Positions 47,794 to 64,000 of a DNA stretch of 64,000 nucleotides are shown here, in pieces. The DNA is taken from the NCBI RefSeq assembly GCF_016820575.1, contig NZ_JAEMQH010000002.1, forward strand, positions 1,366,933 through 1,430,932, given 5' to 3'. Under the pieces are notes generated by a model. It did no database searches. It was given only the letters and a program-made list of their open reading frames with translations, and was not told where the DNA came from. Both the position numbers and the translations under genes were made by a program. Source of the DNA: Marinobacter sediminum. GTDB taxonomy: Bacteria > Pseudomonadota > Gammaproteobacteria > Pseudomonadales > Oleiphilaceae. The stretch's first letter is position 1, and every line of letters begins with the position of its first letter.

Positions 47794-47839
47794 AAAAAGG
47801 CCATCTCGCCTGGATTTTCTTCCAGAGCGGGATGGCCTT
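47794..47839 (-). terminator. eno terminator
   Basis: A long hairpin (AAGGCCATC.CGC..TGGA on both arms, one mismatch and one bulge) followed on the minus strand by TTTTT. It ends the eno transcript before the ftsB promoter. Confidence 0.85.
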
Positions 47840-47852
47840 AATCACTTTGTGG

Positions 47853-47873
47853 CCACAATCATAAAGATTGTGG
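47853..47873 (-). other. second hairpin in the eno 3' region
   Basis: A perfect 8-bp stem CCACAATC/GATTGTGG with a 5-base loop, between the eno stop and its terminator, with no T-run. It may protect the mRNA 3' end. Confidence 0.5.
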
Positions 47874-47894
47874 TTCAAAATGGAAGGATGGGCT

Positions 47895-49211
<1,317 letters not shown>

Positions 49212-49251
49212 TCAGGTAATCAAAGAGGGACGAAACGAAGAACACCGCCAA

Positions 49252-51770
<2,519 letters not shown>

Positions 51771-51815
51771 TCATCTCAAGATGGGACGCCAGACTACCAG
51801 AAACCCCCCACTGAC

Positions 51816-53180
51816 TCAATCACCTTCCCGCTTCACGATGAGCCGCCAGCCAGCGGCAGGAGCGCTTCCCGAGTATTGGCCCGAACACCACAGATCGCCT
51901 ACGGCAATGAGCTCGGCATCATCCCCTGAACCCGCAAAAACCAACGGAAGACGGGCCCGCTCCCAGGGCGGAACAGCCTGTTCCTGGAGCCAGTTTTTCA
52001 GGGATTTCGAGTGCCCGTCCAGGTGCATCCGGATGCGTTCACCCCCTTGCCTCGTAGATACCCGTATTGGCGGCAACACCGATTCCGGGTTAGCGGCGGA
52101 CTCCAGGGCAAGCGTCCAGCCTCCCCACACTATGGATTGCCCAGACAATATCTCCTGAGGCGAAACCGGATTTTCCCCTTGCTCCGGCACCAGGTGAATC
52201 CGGCCCTGAAACCGACGCAAGCTGAAACCCTCACCCCGCAACTCGGGCTCACGGTCTGGACCGGCTTCCAGCAACTCATGCAGCACCTGCTGCCAGCCCG
52301 AGATCGCAGGCGGCTCAAAACCCTGCCGGCCAATCCACCAGCGCACCAGATTGGTCTGTTCAGCCACCGTCAGCGCCCGCAAAGCTGGCACCGACAAGCG
52401 ACCCCCGGCATCAGCCACCTCGGCGCACTGGAGTTCCGCCAGCCGGTCATTCAGAAACGCACTATCCGCGCAGGCGCCGGCACTGTGCCGAAGCCTCTGG
52501 CTCAGATTCGGCCAGCGGGCTTTCAGGCCCGGCAGCATGCTGTGGCGAAGGTAATTGCGATCGTAGCCCTGATCGGTATTGCTCGGATCGTCCACCCAAT
52601 CGAGTGACACCTGGCGCGCCCAACGCTCAAGCTCTGCCCGCTCCAGATCCAGCCAGGGTCGGACTAGCTGACCGGCACCCAGCGCCCGGCTGCGGGGCAT
52701 ACCGGCCAATCCGGCAACGCCGCTGCCACGTAACAGCCGAAACAAAACCGTTTCCGCCTGGTCGTCAGCGTGATGTGCCATCAGCAACAGGTCGCCCGGT
52801 TCCAGAACCTGCTCAAACACCGAATAGCGCGCCTTGCGCGCAGCTTCTTCAATACCGCCTACATCACCACTCTCGCCACTTACCTTGTCGGTCTGCACCG
52901 ACACCCGACGGGAGACAAAATGCACGCCCAGCCGATCGCACAACCCACGGCACAGGGCTTCGCTGTCACTGGCATTTGATTGCAACTGGTGATTAACGTG
53001 GATAGCGCCAACCGGAACCCGGGCAGCGTGGCAATGGGCGACCACATGGAGCAGCAAGACGGAATCCAGGCCACCACTGACGGCGACCCACAGGCGGGCG
53101 TGTTCGGGAAGTGACCTGACCGGAGCACACAGGGCGTCCGGCCAGGCAACGCCGTTCTCGGGCTTAGCGCCCGGTGTCAT
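51816..53180 (-). CDS. tilS: tRNA(Ile)-lysidine synthase
   Basis: Attaches lysine to C34 of tRNA-Ile(CAU), switching it to AUA decoding; essential. 454 residues (E. coli 432). The PP-loop SGGLDS is at residues 35-40; [20 protein letters not shown] and [12 protein letters not shown] follow, then substrate-binding (TilS-type) C-terminal domains. The ATG lies 17 bp inside the end of accA, coupling the two genes. Confidence 0.95.
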   Translation of the reverse strand: MTPGAKPENGVAWPDALCAPVRSLPEHARLWVAVSGGLDSVLLLHVVAHCHAARVPVGAIHVNHQLQSNASDSEALCRGLCDRLGVHFVSRRVSVQTDKVSGESGDVGGIEEAARKARYSVFEQVLEPGDLLLMAHHADDQAETVLFRLLRGSGVAGLAGMPRSRALGAGQLVRPWLDLERAELERWARQVSLDWVDDPSNTDQGYDRNYLRHSMLPGLKARWPNLSQRLRHSAGACADSAFLNDRLAELQCAEVADAGGRLSVPALRALTVAEQTNLVRWWIGRQGFEPPAISGWQQVLHELLEAGPDREPELRGEGFSLRRFQGRIHLVPEQGENPVSPQEILSGQSIVWGGWTLALESAANPESVLPPIRVSTRQGGERIRMHLDGHSKSLKNWLQEQAVPPWERARLPLVFAGSGDDAELIAVGDLWCSGQYSGSAPAAGWRLIVKREGD

Positions 53181-54117
53181 AGCGGGTCAGCCGCTCATAG
53201 CGGCGTGCGACCAGTTCGTCCTTGGGCAGGCGGGACAGCTCAGACACGCCCTTGGCCAGAATGTCTTTCAGGGATTGCGCCATCTTGTCCGGATTCCGGT
53301 GTGCACCACCCAAGGGCTCCTGGATGACGTTGTCCGCCAGCCCCAGGTCCTTGAGCCGGTCAGCCGTTACACCCATGGCTTCTGCAGCCTGGGCGGCAAA
53401 CTCGGCACTCTTCCAGAGAATGGAGGCACAACCTTCCGGTGAAATGACAGCGTAGGTGGAGTACTGCAGCATGTTCAGCTGATCGCACACACCAATAGCC
53501 AGGGCGCCACCAGAGCCACCCTCGCCAATGACGGTGGAGATGATCGGAGTTTTCAGCCGTGACATCACCGCCAGGTTGAACGCAATGGCTTCACTCTGCC
53601 CACGCTCTTCGGCACCGATGCCAGGATAGGCACCCGGAGTGTCGATGAAAGTGAGGATTGGCATATTGAACCGCTCGGCCATTTCCATCAGGCGCAGGGC
53701 CTTACGGTAGCCTTCCGGTCGCGGCATGCCGAAATTGCGCTTGACCTTGTCCCGCACTTCCCGGCCTTTCTGATGACCGATCACCATGACCGGCTTATCG
53801 TCCAGGCGGGCGGTGCCGCCCACGATGGCCAGATCGTCAGCGTAGCGACGATCGCCGTGCAGCTCGTCAAAATCCTCGAACATCGATTCGATGTAATCAA
53901 GGGTATAGGGTCGGCGCGGATGGCGTGCCAGACGCGCAACGTCCCACGGCTTGAGATCCGAGAAAATACTCTCGGTCAGGCTGACGCTCTTCTTCTTCAG
54001 CCGGGTGATCTCATCGCTGATGTTAATGTCGGTGTCGTTGCCGACCATGCGAAGCTCTTCAATCTTGGCTTCCAGGTCGGCAATGGGCTGTTCGAAATCC
54101 AGATAATTAGGGTTCAT
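53164..54117 (-). CDS. accA: acetyl-CoA carboxylase carboxyltransferase subunit alpha
   Basis: Alpha subunit of the carboxyltransferase that makes malonyl-CoA for fatty-acid synthesis. 317 residues (E. coli 319). Starts [59 protein letters not shown] and [16 protein letters not shown] are diagnostic. Lies 178 bp after dnaE, in which only a weak GCGGAC/GTCCGC hairpin is seen. Upstream of tilS. Confidence 0.97.
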   Translation of the reverse strand: MNPNYLDFEQPIADLEAKIEELRMVGNDTDINISDEITRLKKKSVSLTESIFSDLKPWDVARLARHPRRPYTLDYIESMFEDFDELHGDRRYADDLAIVGGTARLDDKPVMVIGHQKGREVRDKVKRNFGMPRPEGYRKALRLMEMAERFNMPILTFIDTPGAYPGIGAEERGQSEAIAFNLAVMSRLKTPIISTVIGEGGSGGALAIGVCDQLNMLQYSTYAVISPEGCASILWKSAEFAAQAAEAMGVTADRLKDLGLADNVIQEPLGGAHRNPDKMAQSLKDILAKGVSELSRLPKDELVARRYERLTRYDTGR

Positions 54118-54295
54118 GATGTTCCATCATTTGATTGCCAGGTGGAGAAACACTCCGCCAAACCAGAATTTGGGACAAAGATAGCAGCGCCCGCAACACG
54201 GCTAAAGCGGACATTGGTATGAGTCCGCATTCTGACAAAACCGTAATTTATCAATATGTCAGCCGTATCAGCGCCCAGAACCTTGCCGGACTCAT

Positions 54296-57778
<3,483 letters not shown>

Positions 57779-57823
57779 AACGTCGGGCAATTCCTGCTGA
57801 TAAATTCTGTTTGGGCCCGGCGG

Positions 57824-58291
57824 TTAACCGCCGATCAAGGCCCGGATGTCTGCTTCTGTCTGGGGCCCGAACCGGGCCTCCAGCAGATCCCCGTCGGGGT
57901 TAACAATAAAGGTGGCCGGCAGGGCCACGGGGGTCTGCCAGCCTAATTTCTGCCCGGGATCTTCCGCCAGCATGGTGTACTCGATTCCCATGCGCTCGCC
58001 CAGGCGCTTCAGTTCTTCGCCATGCACGCCGTCAAAATTGACGCCGAGAACGGCAATGTCTGGAGCCTTATCCAGTTCATTCAGTTCCGGGATTTCCTCC
58101 AGACAGGGCTTGCACCACTCAGCCCAGTAATTGACCAGCACCCACTGGCCGCGAAGCATATCCCAGTTCATCTTTGGCCCGTCGGCCCGCTCCAGCTCAA
58201 TCTTCTCACAACCGGCCAACGCCAAGACCAGGAAGAACAGCCCAACATGGGCCATCCGGGGGAAAAAGCTCCGGTTTGCAGGGTACTGCAC
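57824..58291 (-). CDS. thioredoxin-fold (TlpA-like) lipoprotein
   Basis: Periplasmic, lipid-anchored thiol:disulfide protein. The start is a GTG at 58291, set by a strong AGGAGG seven bases upstream, giving 155 residues. A lipoprotein signal follows (HVGLFFLVLALAGC, lipobox LAGC). The thioredoxin domain has the active site WAEWCKPCLEEIP and the cis-Pro segment VALPATFIVNPDG. The resolving partner (DsbD or CcdA type) is not in the window. Probably reductive; substrates unknown. Confidence 0.9.
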   Translation of the reverse strand: MQYPANRSFFPRMAHVGLFFLVLALAGCEKIELERADGPKMNWDMLRGQWVLVNYWAEWCKPCLEEIPELNELDKAPDIAVLGVNFDGVHGEELKRLGERMGIEYTMLAEDPGQKLGWQTPVALPATFIVNPDGDLLEARFGPQTEADIRALIGG

Positions 58292-58363
58292 GAGAAAACC
58301 TCCTGTTAGACTACGGGCCACTTAAACAACGGCATCCATTCAGACGGACGATCAGGCCAGAAC

Positions 58364-58717
58364 ATGACAGAACCCACCCGGATTTTCCATAACCCGCGCT
58401 GCTCGAAATCGCGACAGACCCTTGAACTGCTTACCGACCGGGGCATTGAGCCGGAAATCGTACGCTACCTGGACACACCACCCACAGTGGCTGAACTGGC
58501 GGACATCCTGACGGCACTTGATTGCGAACCCCGGGCACTGATGCGCACCAAGGAAAAGGAATACCGGGAACTTGGGCTCGACAACCCCGGACTGAGCCGC
58601 GATCAGCTGATTGCAGCCATGGTAGCCACCCCCAAACTGATCGAGCGCCCCATTGTACTCGCGAATGGCAAGGTCGCGGTAGGCCGACCACCGGAAAACG
58701 TACTGTCCATTCTGTAA
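58364..58717 (+). CDS. ArsC-family reductase (YfgD-like)
   Basis: 117-residue member of the glutaredoxin-coupled ArsC family. The catalytic Cys13 is in FHNPRCSKSRQTLELL; RTKEKEYRELGL and ERPIVLANGKVAVGRPPE contain the conserved arginines. It resembles the chromosomal YfgD more than plasmid arsenate reductases, and no ars genes are nearby, so arsenate reduction is not assumed. Divergent from the thioredoxin-like gene, 54 bp before wrbA. Confidence 0.9.
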   Translation: MTEPTRIFHNPRCSKSRQTLELLTDRGIEPEIVRYLDTPPTVAELADILTALDCEPRALMRTKEKEYRELGLDNPGLSRDQLIAAMVATPKLIERPIVLANGKVAVGRPPENVLSIL

Positions 58718-58756
58718 TTCCGGCCGCAAGCCGGAAACCTCACGTTCATTCCTTAG

Positions 58757-59377
<621 letters not shown>

Positions 59378-59433
59378 TACAGCCGGGGCCAATGCCCGTA
59401 TTTCATTTGAACACTTATTTTGGGAAATACACT

Positions 59434-59793
59434 ATGCTGCACAATCCGAAGGCCCAGAAAACGGCGCGCCTGACCATATTGCTCTACGTGGCGGTTCTGG
59501 CAACGCTGCTGGCCACCACTTTTTACCCGGCACCCGTGGAAGGCGTATCCATTCCGTTGGTGCTGGCTGTGAAGCTGCTGCCCCTTCTTGCCTTTGCGGT
59601 TCCGGTATTCCGTGGCCATAACCGCGGCTACATCTGGATGGCGTTCGTGATCATTTTCTACTTTACTCAGGCCGTGGTTACCGCCTGGTTGAGTGAGGGC
59701 GACATTGGCCCGGTTATCCTGACCGTGCTGACCTTCTTGCTGTTTACTGTCGCCATGGTGCACCTGAAGGTCAACCGCCCGGTCGCAGGCTGA
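59434..59793 (+). CDS. DUF2069 inner-membrane protein
   Basis: 119-residue protein of the DUF2069 family with four membrane helices (LTILLYVAVLATLLATTFY, LVLAVKLLPLLAFAVPVF, WMAFVIIFYFTQAVV, VILTVLTFLLFTVAMV) and the central FRGHNRGYIW. The ATG at 59434 is preceded by GGGAAA; an upstream in-frame ATG at 59392 would add an atypical hydrophilic leader. Function unknown. Confidence 0.88.
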   Translation: MLHNPKAQKTARLTILLYVAVLATLLATTFYPAPVEGVSIPLVLAVKLLPLLAFAVPVFRGHNRGYIWMAFVIIFYFTQAVVTAWLSEGDIGPVILTVLTFLLFTVAMVHLKVNRPVAG

Positions 59794-59826
59794 CTGCCAC
59801 CGCAATGCTCCTGACTGCGAGACCCT

Positions 59827-61644
59827 ATGTCCGATACCAAGTCGCCAGAACACGCCAACCTGCCGACGGCGCCGGCTCGAAGCATCCTGACTCTCAGGGA
59901 TGTGTGCACGGCGTTGGTCACTAGCGGGGAAATCAGTCAGGGCGACGCCGAGCGTGTGCTCACCGCCAATCTCGGCGCCACATCCGGCAAAGGCCAGGAT
60001 GCCAAACGACACCCTCTGGAACTGGTGGCGATAGCCGCGCTTACCAGCCGGAAAACCAATCGTACCCTGGATCTCGACCGGCTGACCCAGTGGCTTGCGG
60101 ACTGGGCCGGACAACCCTACTTCCATATTGATCCACTGAAGATTGATGTCTCCGCCATCGCCAAGGTAATGTCGTACGCCTTCGCGCAACGGCACGGCAT
60201 CCTGGCAGTGGAAATTAGCCCGGACGAGGTGTGGATTGCCAGCTCGGAGCCGTTTAAATCGGACTGGGAAGGCAACCTGAAACAGGCCATGCGGAAAGAC
60301 ATCCGCCGGGTCGTTGCCAACCCGGAGGACATCCGCCGCTACACGGTCGAGTTCTACCAGCTGGCGAATTCCGTCAGCAAGGCCGGCGGCGGACAATCGT
60401 CAGCCTCGGTTGGCAGCAACAACTTCGAGCAACTGCTGGACCTGGGTACCAGCGAAAATCCCGACGCCAACGACCAGCATGTGGTCAAGATCGTCGACTG
60501 GCTGCTCCAGTACGCCTTTGACCAGCGCGCCTCGGACATTCACATAGAACCACGACGGACGGTTACCCAAATGCGTTTCCGGATCGACGGGGTGCTGCAC
60601 AATGTCTACGAGTTTCCCGAACATGTGGGCGTTGCCGTCACCAGCCGTCTGAAAATTCTCGGACGCCTGAATGTGGCCGAGAAACGGCGGCCACAGGACG
60701 GCCGGATCAAAACCCGCAAACCGGACAACCGGGAAGTGGAACTGCGCCTGGCCACCATGCCCACGGCCTTTGGCGAAAAGATGGTGATGCGGATCTTTGA
60801 CCCGGATGTGCTGCTGAAATCCTATGAGCAATTGGGCTTCGGCAAGGACGACCGCCAACGCTGGCAAACCATCACCTCCCAGGCCCACGGCATTGTCTTG
60901 GTAACCGGCCCGACAGGCTCGGGCAAGACCACCACCCTGTACTCAACCTTGAAGCAGATCGCATCGCCGGAGCTGAATGTCTGCACCATCGAAGACCCGA
61001 TCGAGATGGTGGAGCCCGCCTTCAACCAGATGCAGGTCCAGACCAACATCGATCTGACGTTCGCCGCCGGCGTGCGGGCACTGTTGAGGCAGGACCCGGA
61101 CATCATCATGATCGGTGAAATCCGCGACCTGGAGACCGCCGAAATGGCCGTTCAGGCCGCCCTCACCGGCCATCTTGTGCTGTCCACCCTGCACACCAAT
61201 GACGCGCCCAGCGCAATCACCCGCCTGATGGAACTGGGCATTCCGCCCTACCTGATCCGGGCGACTGTTCTGGGGGTTATGGCCCAGCGTCTGGCGCGCA
61301 CGCTCTGCCCCCATTGCAAGACACCGGGGCCGGCGGATGAGCAGGCCTGGCAGGCCCTGACCCGGCCCTGGAAGGCACCGGTGCCGAAACAGTTTTACCA
61401 GCCCGTTGGCTGCCTGGAATGCCGGAACACCGGCTACATGGGACGCGCGGGTGTCTACGAGATCATGAGCCTGTCTGGCAATCTGACCCGGCAGATCACC
61501 GAGCGCTGCGAACTGGAACAGCTGCGGCTGGACGCCTACAAGGAAGGGATGAAGTCACTAAGGCTGGGTGGCGCCCAGAAAGTCGCCGCGGGACTGACCA
61601 CGGTGGAAGAGATCCTGCGGGTGACACCGGAAAGCCAGCGCTAA
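59827..61644 (+). CDS. GspE/PilB-family secretion or pilus ATPase (orphan)
   Basis: 605-residue hexameric traffic ATPase. An N-terminal MshE/GspE-N domain (about 25-170) precedes the motor: Walker A GPTGSGKTTTLYS (about residue 361), the Asp box CTIEDPIEMVEP, Walker B and His box LLRQDPDIIMIGEIRD and TGHLVLSTLHTNDAPSAITR. The four zinc cysteines are present: LCPHCK and GCLECRNTGYMGRAGVYE. No pilin, GspD-M or PilC-type gene is adjacent, so its machine lies elsewhere. Closest in overall form to GspE. Confidence 0.92.
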   Translation: MSDTKSPEHANLPTAPARSILTLRDVCTALVTSGEISQGDAERVLTANLGATSGKGQDAKRHPLELVAIAALTSRKTNRTLDLDRLTQWLADWAGQPYFHIDPLKIDVSAIAKVMSYAFAQRHGILAVEISPDEVWIASSEPFKSDWEGNLKQAMRKDIRRVVANPEDIRRYTVEFYQLANSVSKAGGGQSSASVGSNNFEQLLDLGTSENPDANDQHVVKIVDWLLQYAFDQRASDIHIEPRRTVTQMRFRIDGVLHNVYEFPEHVGVAVTSRLKILGRLNVAEKRRPQDGRIKTRKPDNREVELRLATMPTAFGEKMVMRIFDPDVLLKSYEQLGFGKDDRQRWQTITSQAHGIVLVTGPTGSGKTTTLYSTLKQIASPELNVCTIEDPIEMVEPAFNQMQVQTNIDLTFAAGVRALLRQDPDIIMIGEIRDLETAEMAVQAALTGHLVLSTLHTNDAPSAITRLMELGIPPYLIRATVLGVMAQRLARTLCPHCKTPGPADEQAWQALTRPWKAPVPKQFYQPVGCLECRNTGYMGRAGVYEIMSLSGNLTRQITERCELEQLRLDAYKEGMKSLRLGGAQKVAAGLTTVEEILRVTPESQR

Positions 61645-61655
61645 TCCCCGGCGTT

Positions 61656-62735
61656 TCAGGCGCCGGGCCGCATACCACACTGTTCCAGCAAGGCCTGCCA
61701 GCTCTCGGTATGGCGCGCCATGGCGGCATCCAGCTCAAGCCACAGGCTGTCGTCCGCCACCTGAGACAGATGCTTGCGATACCAACGGGCAAACTTGGGC
61801 GGCATCACCGCCCTTTGTCGCTCCGCCATCATCGCCAATGGTTCGATCAGCTCAACCCGGGCCCGGCTAAGATCACTCATATAGGGCTGTATCTTTTCGA
61901 TATAAACGCTGAAGAACATGCTCTGGACAATCTCTGACTGATTGTTGGGCTTACCCTTGAGACACAGCGGACGTTGCTGGATTCGCTGCTGCAGCAACGC
62001 GGTGGCGTCATTCAGTCGGGTTTTAACCAATGCGGCACTGTTGATCAGCTGGCCGGCCCGGTATTCCGCCTGCCAGCGTTGCTGGACCGCACCGGCAAAC
62101 TCCAGCGAACTATCCAGTGCATTCTCCTCCAGCGCTTCTTTTCCCGCCAGCAGCGCGCCCACGACCTGATTCATCCGATCACTGTCACGGGCCAAATTTG
62201 CCACCGGATTGCCCTCGCTCTGAACCGGATAATAGCCCTTGGCCAGGGTAAACAGGGTCTCGATCTCCTCGACGCCCCAGGTGGCGTTCCAGAGTGCAAT
62301 CGGCAGGGTTTCCCGTTTGCTGGCAATGGCTTCGTTCAGCACCTCCACCAGATCTTCGTCTTCGGTTTCCGGGATACAGTCCTGGGCTGCGCGAATAAAG
62401 CGCAGCTCATAGCGCAGCCGGTTCAGCGGCTGCATAACCTTGCCCATCACCGAGTTCTTCTCACCCACTACGAACTGCAATTCACAACCGTAGAGCGACA
62501 GGAAATCGAGCATGCCCAACTCAAGCTCGGGCATGGTCAGTACGCGATCACGGCGGCGGGGAATTTGGGTGGGTAAATCGATAGCGGAAAGCCCCGGCTC
62601 TGTTTCCAGAACCCGGGCTACCCGTTCGACGTATTCGTCCATCATCGGACGGGCTTCAGAGAAGGGATTGCAGGCGCTCAGTACCACCATCAACAGGCCC
62701 GGAACGCACAATCTGATCCATCCTGTACCGGGCAT
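61656..62735 (-). CDS. DUF3080 lipoprotein
   Basis: 359-residue predicted lipoprotein of the DUF3080 family. The ATG at 62735 is six bases after AGGAG; the ATG two codons earlier abuts the site and is unlikely. The signal ends in lipobox LSAC (VPGLLMVVLSAC). The body is helical, with PRRRDRVLTMPELELGMLDF and LSLYGCELQFVVGEKNSVMG typical of the family. Convergent with the GspE-like gene. Function unknown. Confidence 0.87.
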   Translation of the reverse strand: MPGTGWIRLCVPGLLMVVLSACNPFSEARPMMDEYVERVARVLETEPGLSAIDLPTQIPRRRDRVLTMPELELGMLDFLSLYGCELQFVVGEKNSVMGKVMQPLNRLRYELRFIRAAQDCIPETEDEDLVEVLNEAIASKRETLPIALWNATWGVEEIETLFTLAKGYYPVQSEGNPVANLARDSDRMNQVVGALLAGKEALEENALDSSLEFAGAVQQRWQAEYRAGQLINSAALVKTRLNDATALLQQRIQQRPLCLKGKPNNQSEIVQSMFFSVYIEKIQPYMSDLSRARVELIEPLAMMAERQRAVMPPKFARWYRKHLSQVADDSLWLELDAAMARHTESWQALLEQCGMRPGA

Positions 62736-62768
62736 GAACATCTCCTGATGGGTTACGCCAAGGGCGGA

Positions 62769-63461
62769 TTACCGCTTTCTAAGCAGGGTATCCACCTCCG
62801 AAAAGGTGCGGGCGACAAAGCGACCAGTGTCCGGCAGGTCGCCATCGCGAACCAGCCAGGCGGTCTGCATTCCAGCCGTTTCCGCCGCCTCCAGTTCCGC
62901 CTCTACGTCGGACAGGAACAACACCGTGGACGGCTCTACCCCTAGCTCACCGAGGATGGCGTGGTAAGACCCGGCTTCTTTCTTGCCGCCGACCCGGGTA
63001 TCGAAATAGCCGGAGAAGTACGGCGTGAAGTCGCCCGCCGTGGTATGGCCGAAAATCAGCTGCTGGGCTTTGACCGATCCGGAAGAATATACGAACAGAC
63101 GCAGGCCCCGATCATGCCAGCGCTGCAGGTAATCGGCGGCGTCATCGTAGATGTGGCCCTTGAGCACGCCCTGCTGATAACCCTGCTCCCAGATCAGGCC
63201 CTGGAGCGTCTTAAGCAGCGTTTCCTTGCGATCCTCACGAATCCAGCCCTGAAGGGTATCGATCAGGCCATCAATATCGTCACGGTCAACGCCAGCGGTG
63301 GTCGCCACTGCATCCAGCTGCTCTGCCACCAGCGGGTTGTCCCGGTGCTGGGCCCGAACAAAGTCAGCCAGGTGCTCGCTGGCATACGGAAACAGGACAT
63401 CGTGAACGAAGGAAATCGAACTGGTGGTGCCTTCGATATCGGTCAAAACTACCCGAATCAT
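62769..63461 (-). CDS. mtnC: enolase-phosphatase E1
   Basis: Bifunctional HAD enzyme of the methionine salvage pathway: enolises and dephosphorylates 2,3-diketo-5-methylthiopentyl-1-phosphate. The ATG at 63461 overlaps the mtnD stop (ATGA) and gives 230 residues. The HAD nucleophile motif is VLTDIEGTTSSISFV; FVYSSGSVKAQQLIFGHT and LFLSDVEAELEAAETAGMQT are further HAD motifs. The frame extends upstream inside mtnD but without MtnC similarity. Confidence 0.96.
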   Translation of the reverse strand: MIRVVLTDIEGTTSSISFVHDVLFPYASEHLADFVRAQHRDNPLVAEQLDAVATTAGVDRDDIDGLIDTLQGWIREDRKETLLKTLQGLIWEQGYQQGVLKGHIYDDAADYLQRWHDRGLRLFVYSSGSVKAQQLIFGHTTAGDFTPYFSGYFDTRVGGKKEAGSYHAILGELGVEPSTVLFLSDVEAELEAAETAGMQTAWLVRDGDLPDTGRFVARTFSEVDTLLRKR

Positions 63462-64000
63462 TCGACCGCTCCCGCCAGAGCTTCGTAGCGGGGCAACCGT
63501 CCGGCGATGTCTTCGCCAGTGAAGTCCGCAACCCAGCCTTCCGGATTGGTAAACAGGCGAACGCAGGTAAACGCCGGTTCCGGCCCCATATCGAACCAGT
63601 GCCGGGTGCCATTGGGCACGCTGATCAGATCGTTCTTCTGACACAGTACCGCCAGCACCTGGTCACCAAAGTGCAGATAGAACAGCCCCTGCCCTCGAAC
63701 AAAGAACCGTACCTCGTCTTCGCTGTGGGTATGCTCATCCAGGAATTTCTGGCGAAACGCCTCTTTCTGCGGGTTGTCCGAATTCAGGCTGATTACGTCC
63801 GCAGTCTGGAAGCCGTTCTCAGCTTTCAGGGTCGAGATTTCATCCTGGTAAGCCGCCAGAATGTCTTCTGGGGAGGCATCCGCCGGCAGGTCACGGGTCG
63901 GCCACTGTTCAAAGCGCACACCGTGCTGAGCCAGCAGGTCGCGAATTTCCGAAGGGTTGTGGGTTACCGTATGGGCCGTCGCTGGCTGGCTTTGATCAAA
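63458..64000 (-). CDS. mtnD: acireductone dioxygenase (N-terminus cut by window edge)
   Basis: Cupin metalloenzyme that oxidises acireductone in methionine salvage. 180 codons are seen; the frame is open to the right edge (FDQSQPATAHTVTHNPSEIR at the border), so only a few N-terminal residues are missing. The metal ligands are in EHTHSEDEVRFFV (H-x-H-x4-E) and RHWFDMG. With the iron-bound form the pathway makes 2-keto-4-methylthiobutyrate. It precedes mtnC with a 4-bp overlap; mtnB may lie further upstream outside the window (inference). Confidence 0.95.
   Translation of the reverse strand, partial: FDQSQPATAHTVTHNPSEIRDLLAQHGVRFEQWPTRDLPADASPEDILAAYQDEISTLKAENGFQTADVISLNSDNPQKEAFRQKFLDEHTHSEDEVRFFVRGQGLFYLHFGDQVLAVLCQKNDLISVPNGTRHWFDMGPEPAFTCVRLFTNPEGWVADFTGEDIAGRLPRYEALAGAVE

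Overview
The window is a gene-dense, GC-rich (roughly 55-60% by eye) chromosomal segment of a gammaproteobacterium. Protein sequences and gene order fit Marinobacter or a close relative: the lptG-lptF / pepA-holC-valS divergence, nadC-DUF1631-ampD-ampE-chemoreceptor, DUF2066-pgsA-like-hda / purM-purN, metG-rnfABCDGE-nth, and ftsB-ispD-ispF-truD-surE-pcm-nlpD-rpoS beside dnaE-accA-tilS-pyrG-kdsA-eno are all familiar from Pseudomonas-type genomes. The genus is inferred from recalled protein families and synteny; no database search was possible. Almost everything is core genome. I see no rRNA, tRNA, prophage, transposase, CRISPR or defence genes, and no gene-free stretch over 300 bp.

Layout. 1-13.3 kb: partial lysC, alaS, an RDD membrane protein, the LPS-export permeases lptG/lptF, pepA-holC-valS, a ketopantoate-reductase-like gene and a PduO-type cobalamin adenosyltransferase. 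13.3-24.4 kb: a chemoreceptor behind a FliA-like promoter, ampE-ampD, a DUF1631 protein, nadC, a YqcC-like protein, an orphan ParA ATPase, hda, a CDP-alcohol phosphatidyltransferase and a DUF2066 protein with a GESA repeat tail. 24.5-31 kb: purMN, DUF3108, avtA-like, yjaG-like, dcd and apbC/mrp. 31-39.4 kb: metG, the six-gene Rnf/Rsx complex and nth. 39.5-47.7 kb: a chalcone-isomerase-fold protein, rpoS, nlpD, a DUF368 (PopT-type undecaprenyl-phosphate transporter) gene, pcm, surE, truD, ispF, ispD and ftsB. 47.9-57.8 kb: eno, kdsA, pyrG, tilS, accA and dnaE. 57.8-64 kb: a thioredoxin-like lipoprotein, an ArsC-family protein, wrbA, DUF2069, an orphan GspE/PilB ATPase, a DUF3080 lipoprotein and mtnC-mtnD (partial).

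Functional links. Many genes serve the envelope: LPS export (lptFG, kdsA), lipid-carrier supply and recycling (ispD, ispF, DUF368), peptidoglycan recycling and amidase activation (ampD, nlpD), division (ftsB) and phospholipid synthesis (accA, pgsA-like). Others serve replication and its control (dnaE, holC, hda, dcd, pyrG, purMN) or stationary-phase survival (rpoS, surE, pcm). Four- or eight-base start/stop overlaps tie many of them into translationally coupled operons.

The most unusual signal is non-coding. Two intergenic elements (29780-29887 and 47294-47401) share a conserved 54-nt core in opposite orientations. Each core is closed by 27-nt arms that pair with each other inside a copy but are unrelated between copies. 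Other leads are a perfect palindrome bracketing the alaS -10 region, a sigma54-like site before nlpD-rpoS, a palindrome in the lysC leader, and an inverted repeat over the DUF3108 ribosome-binding site.
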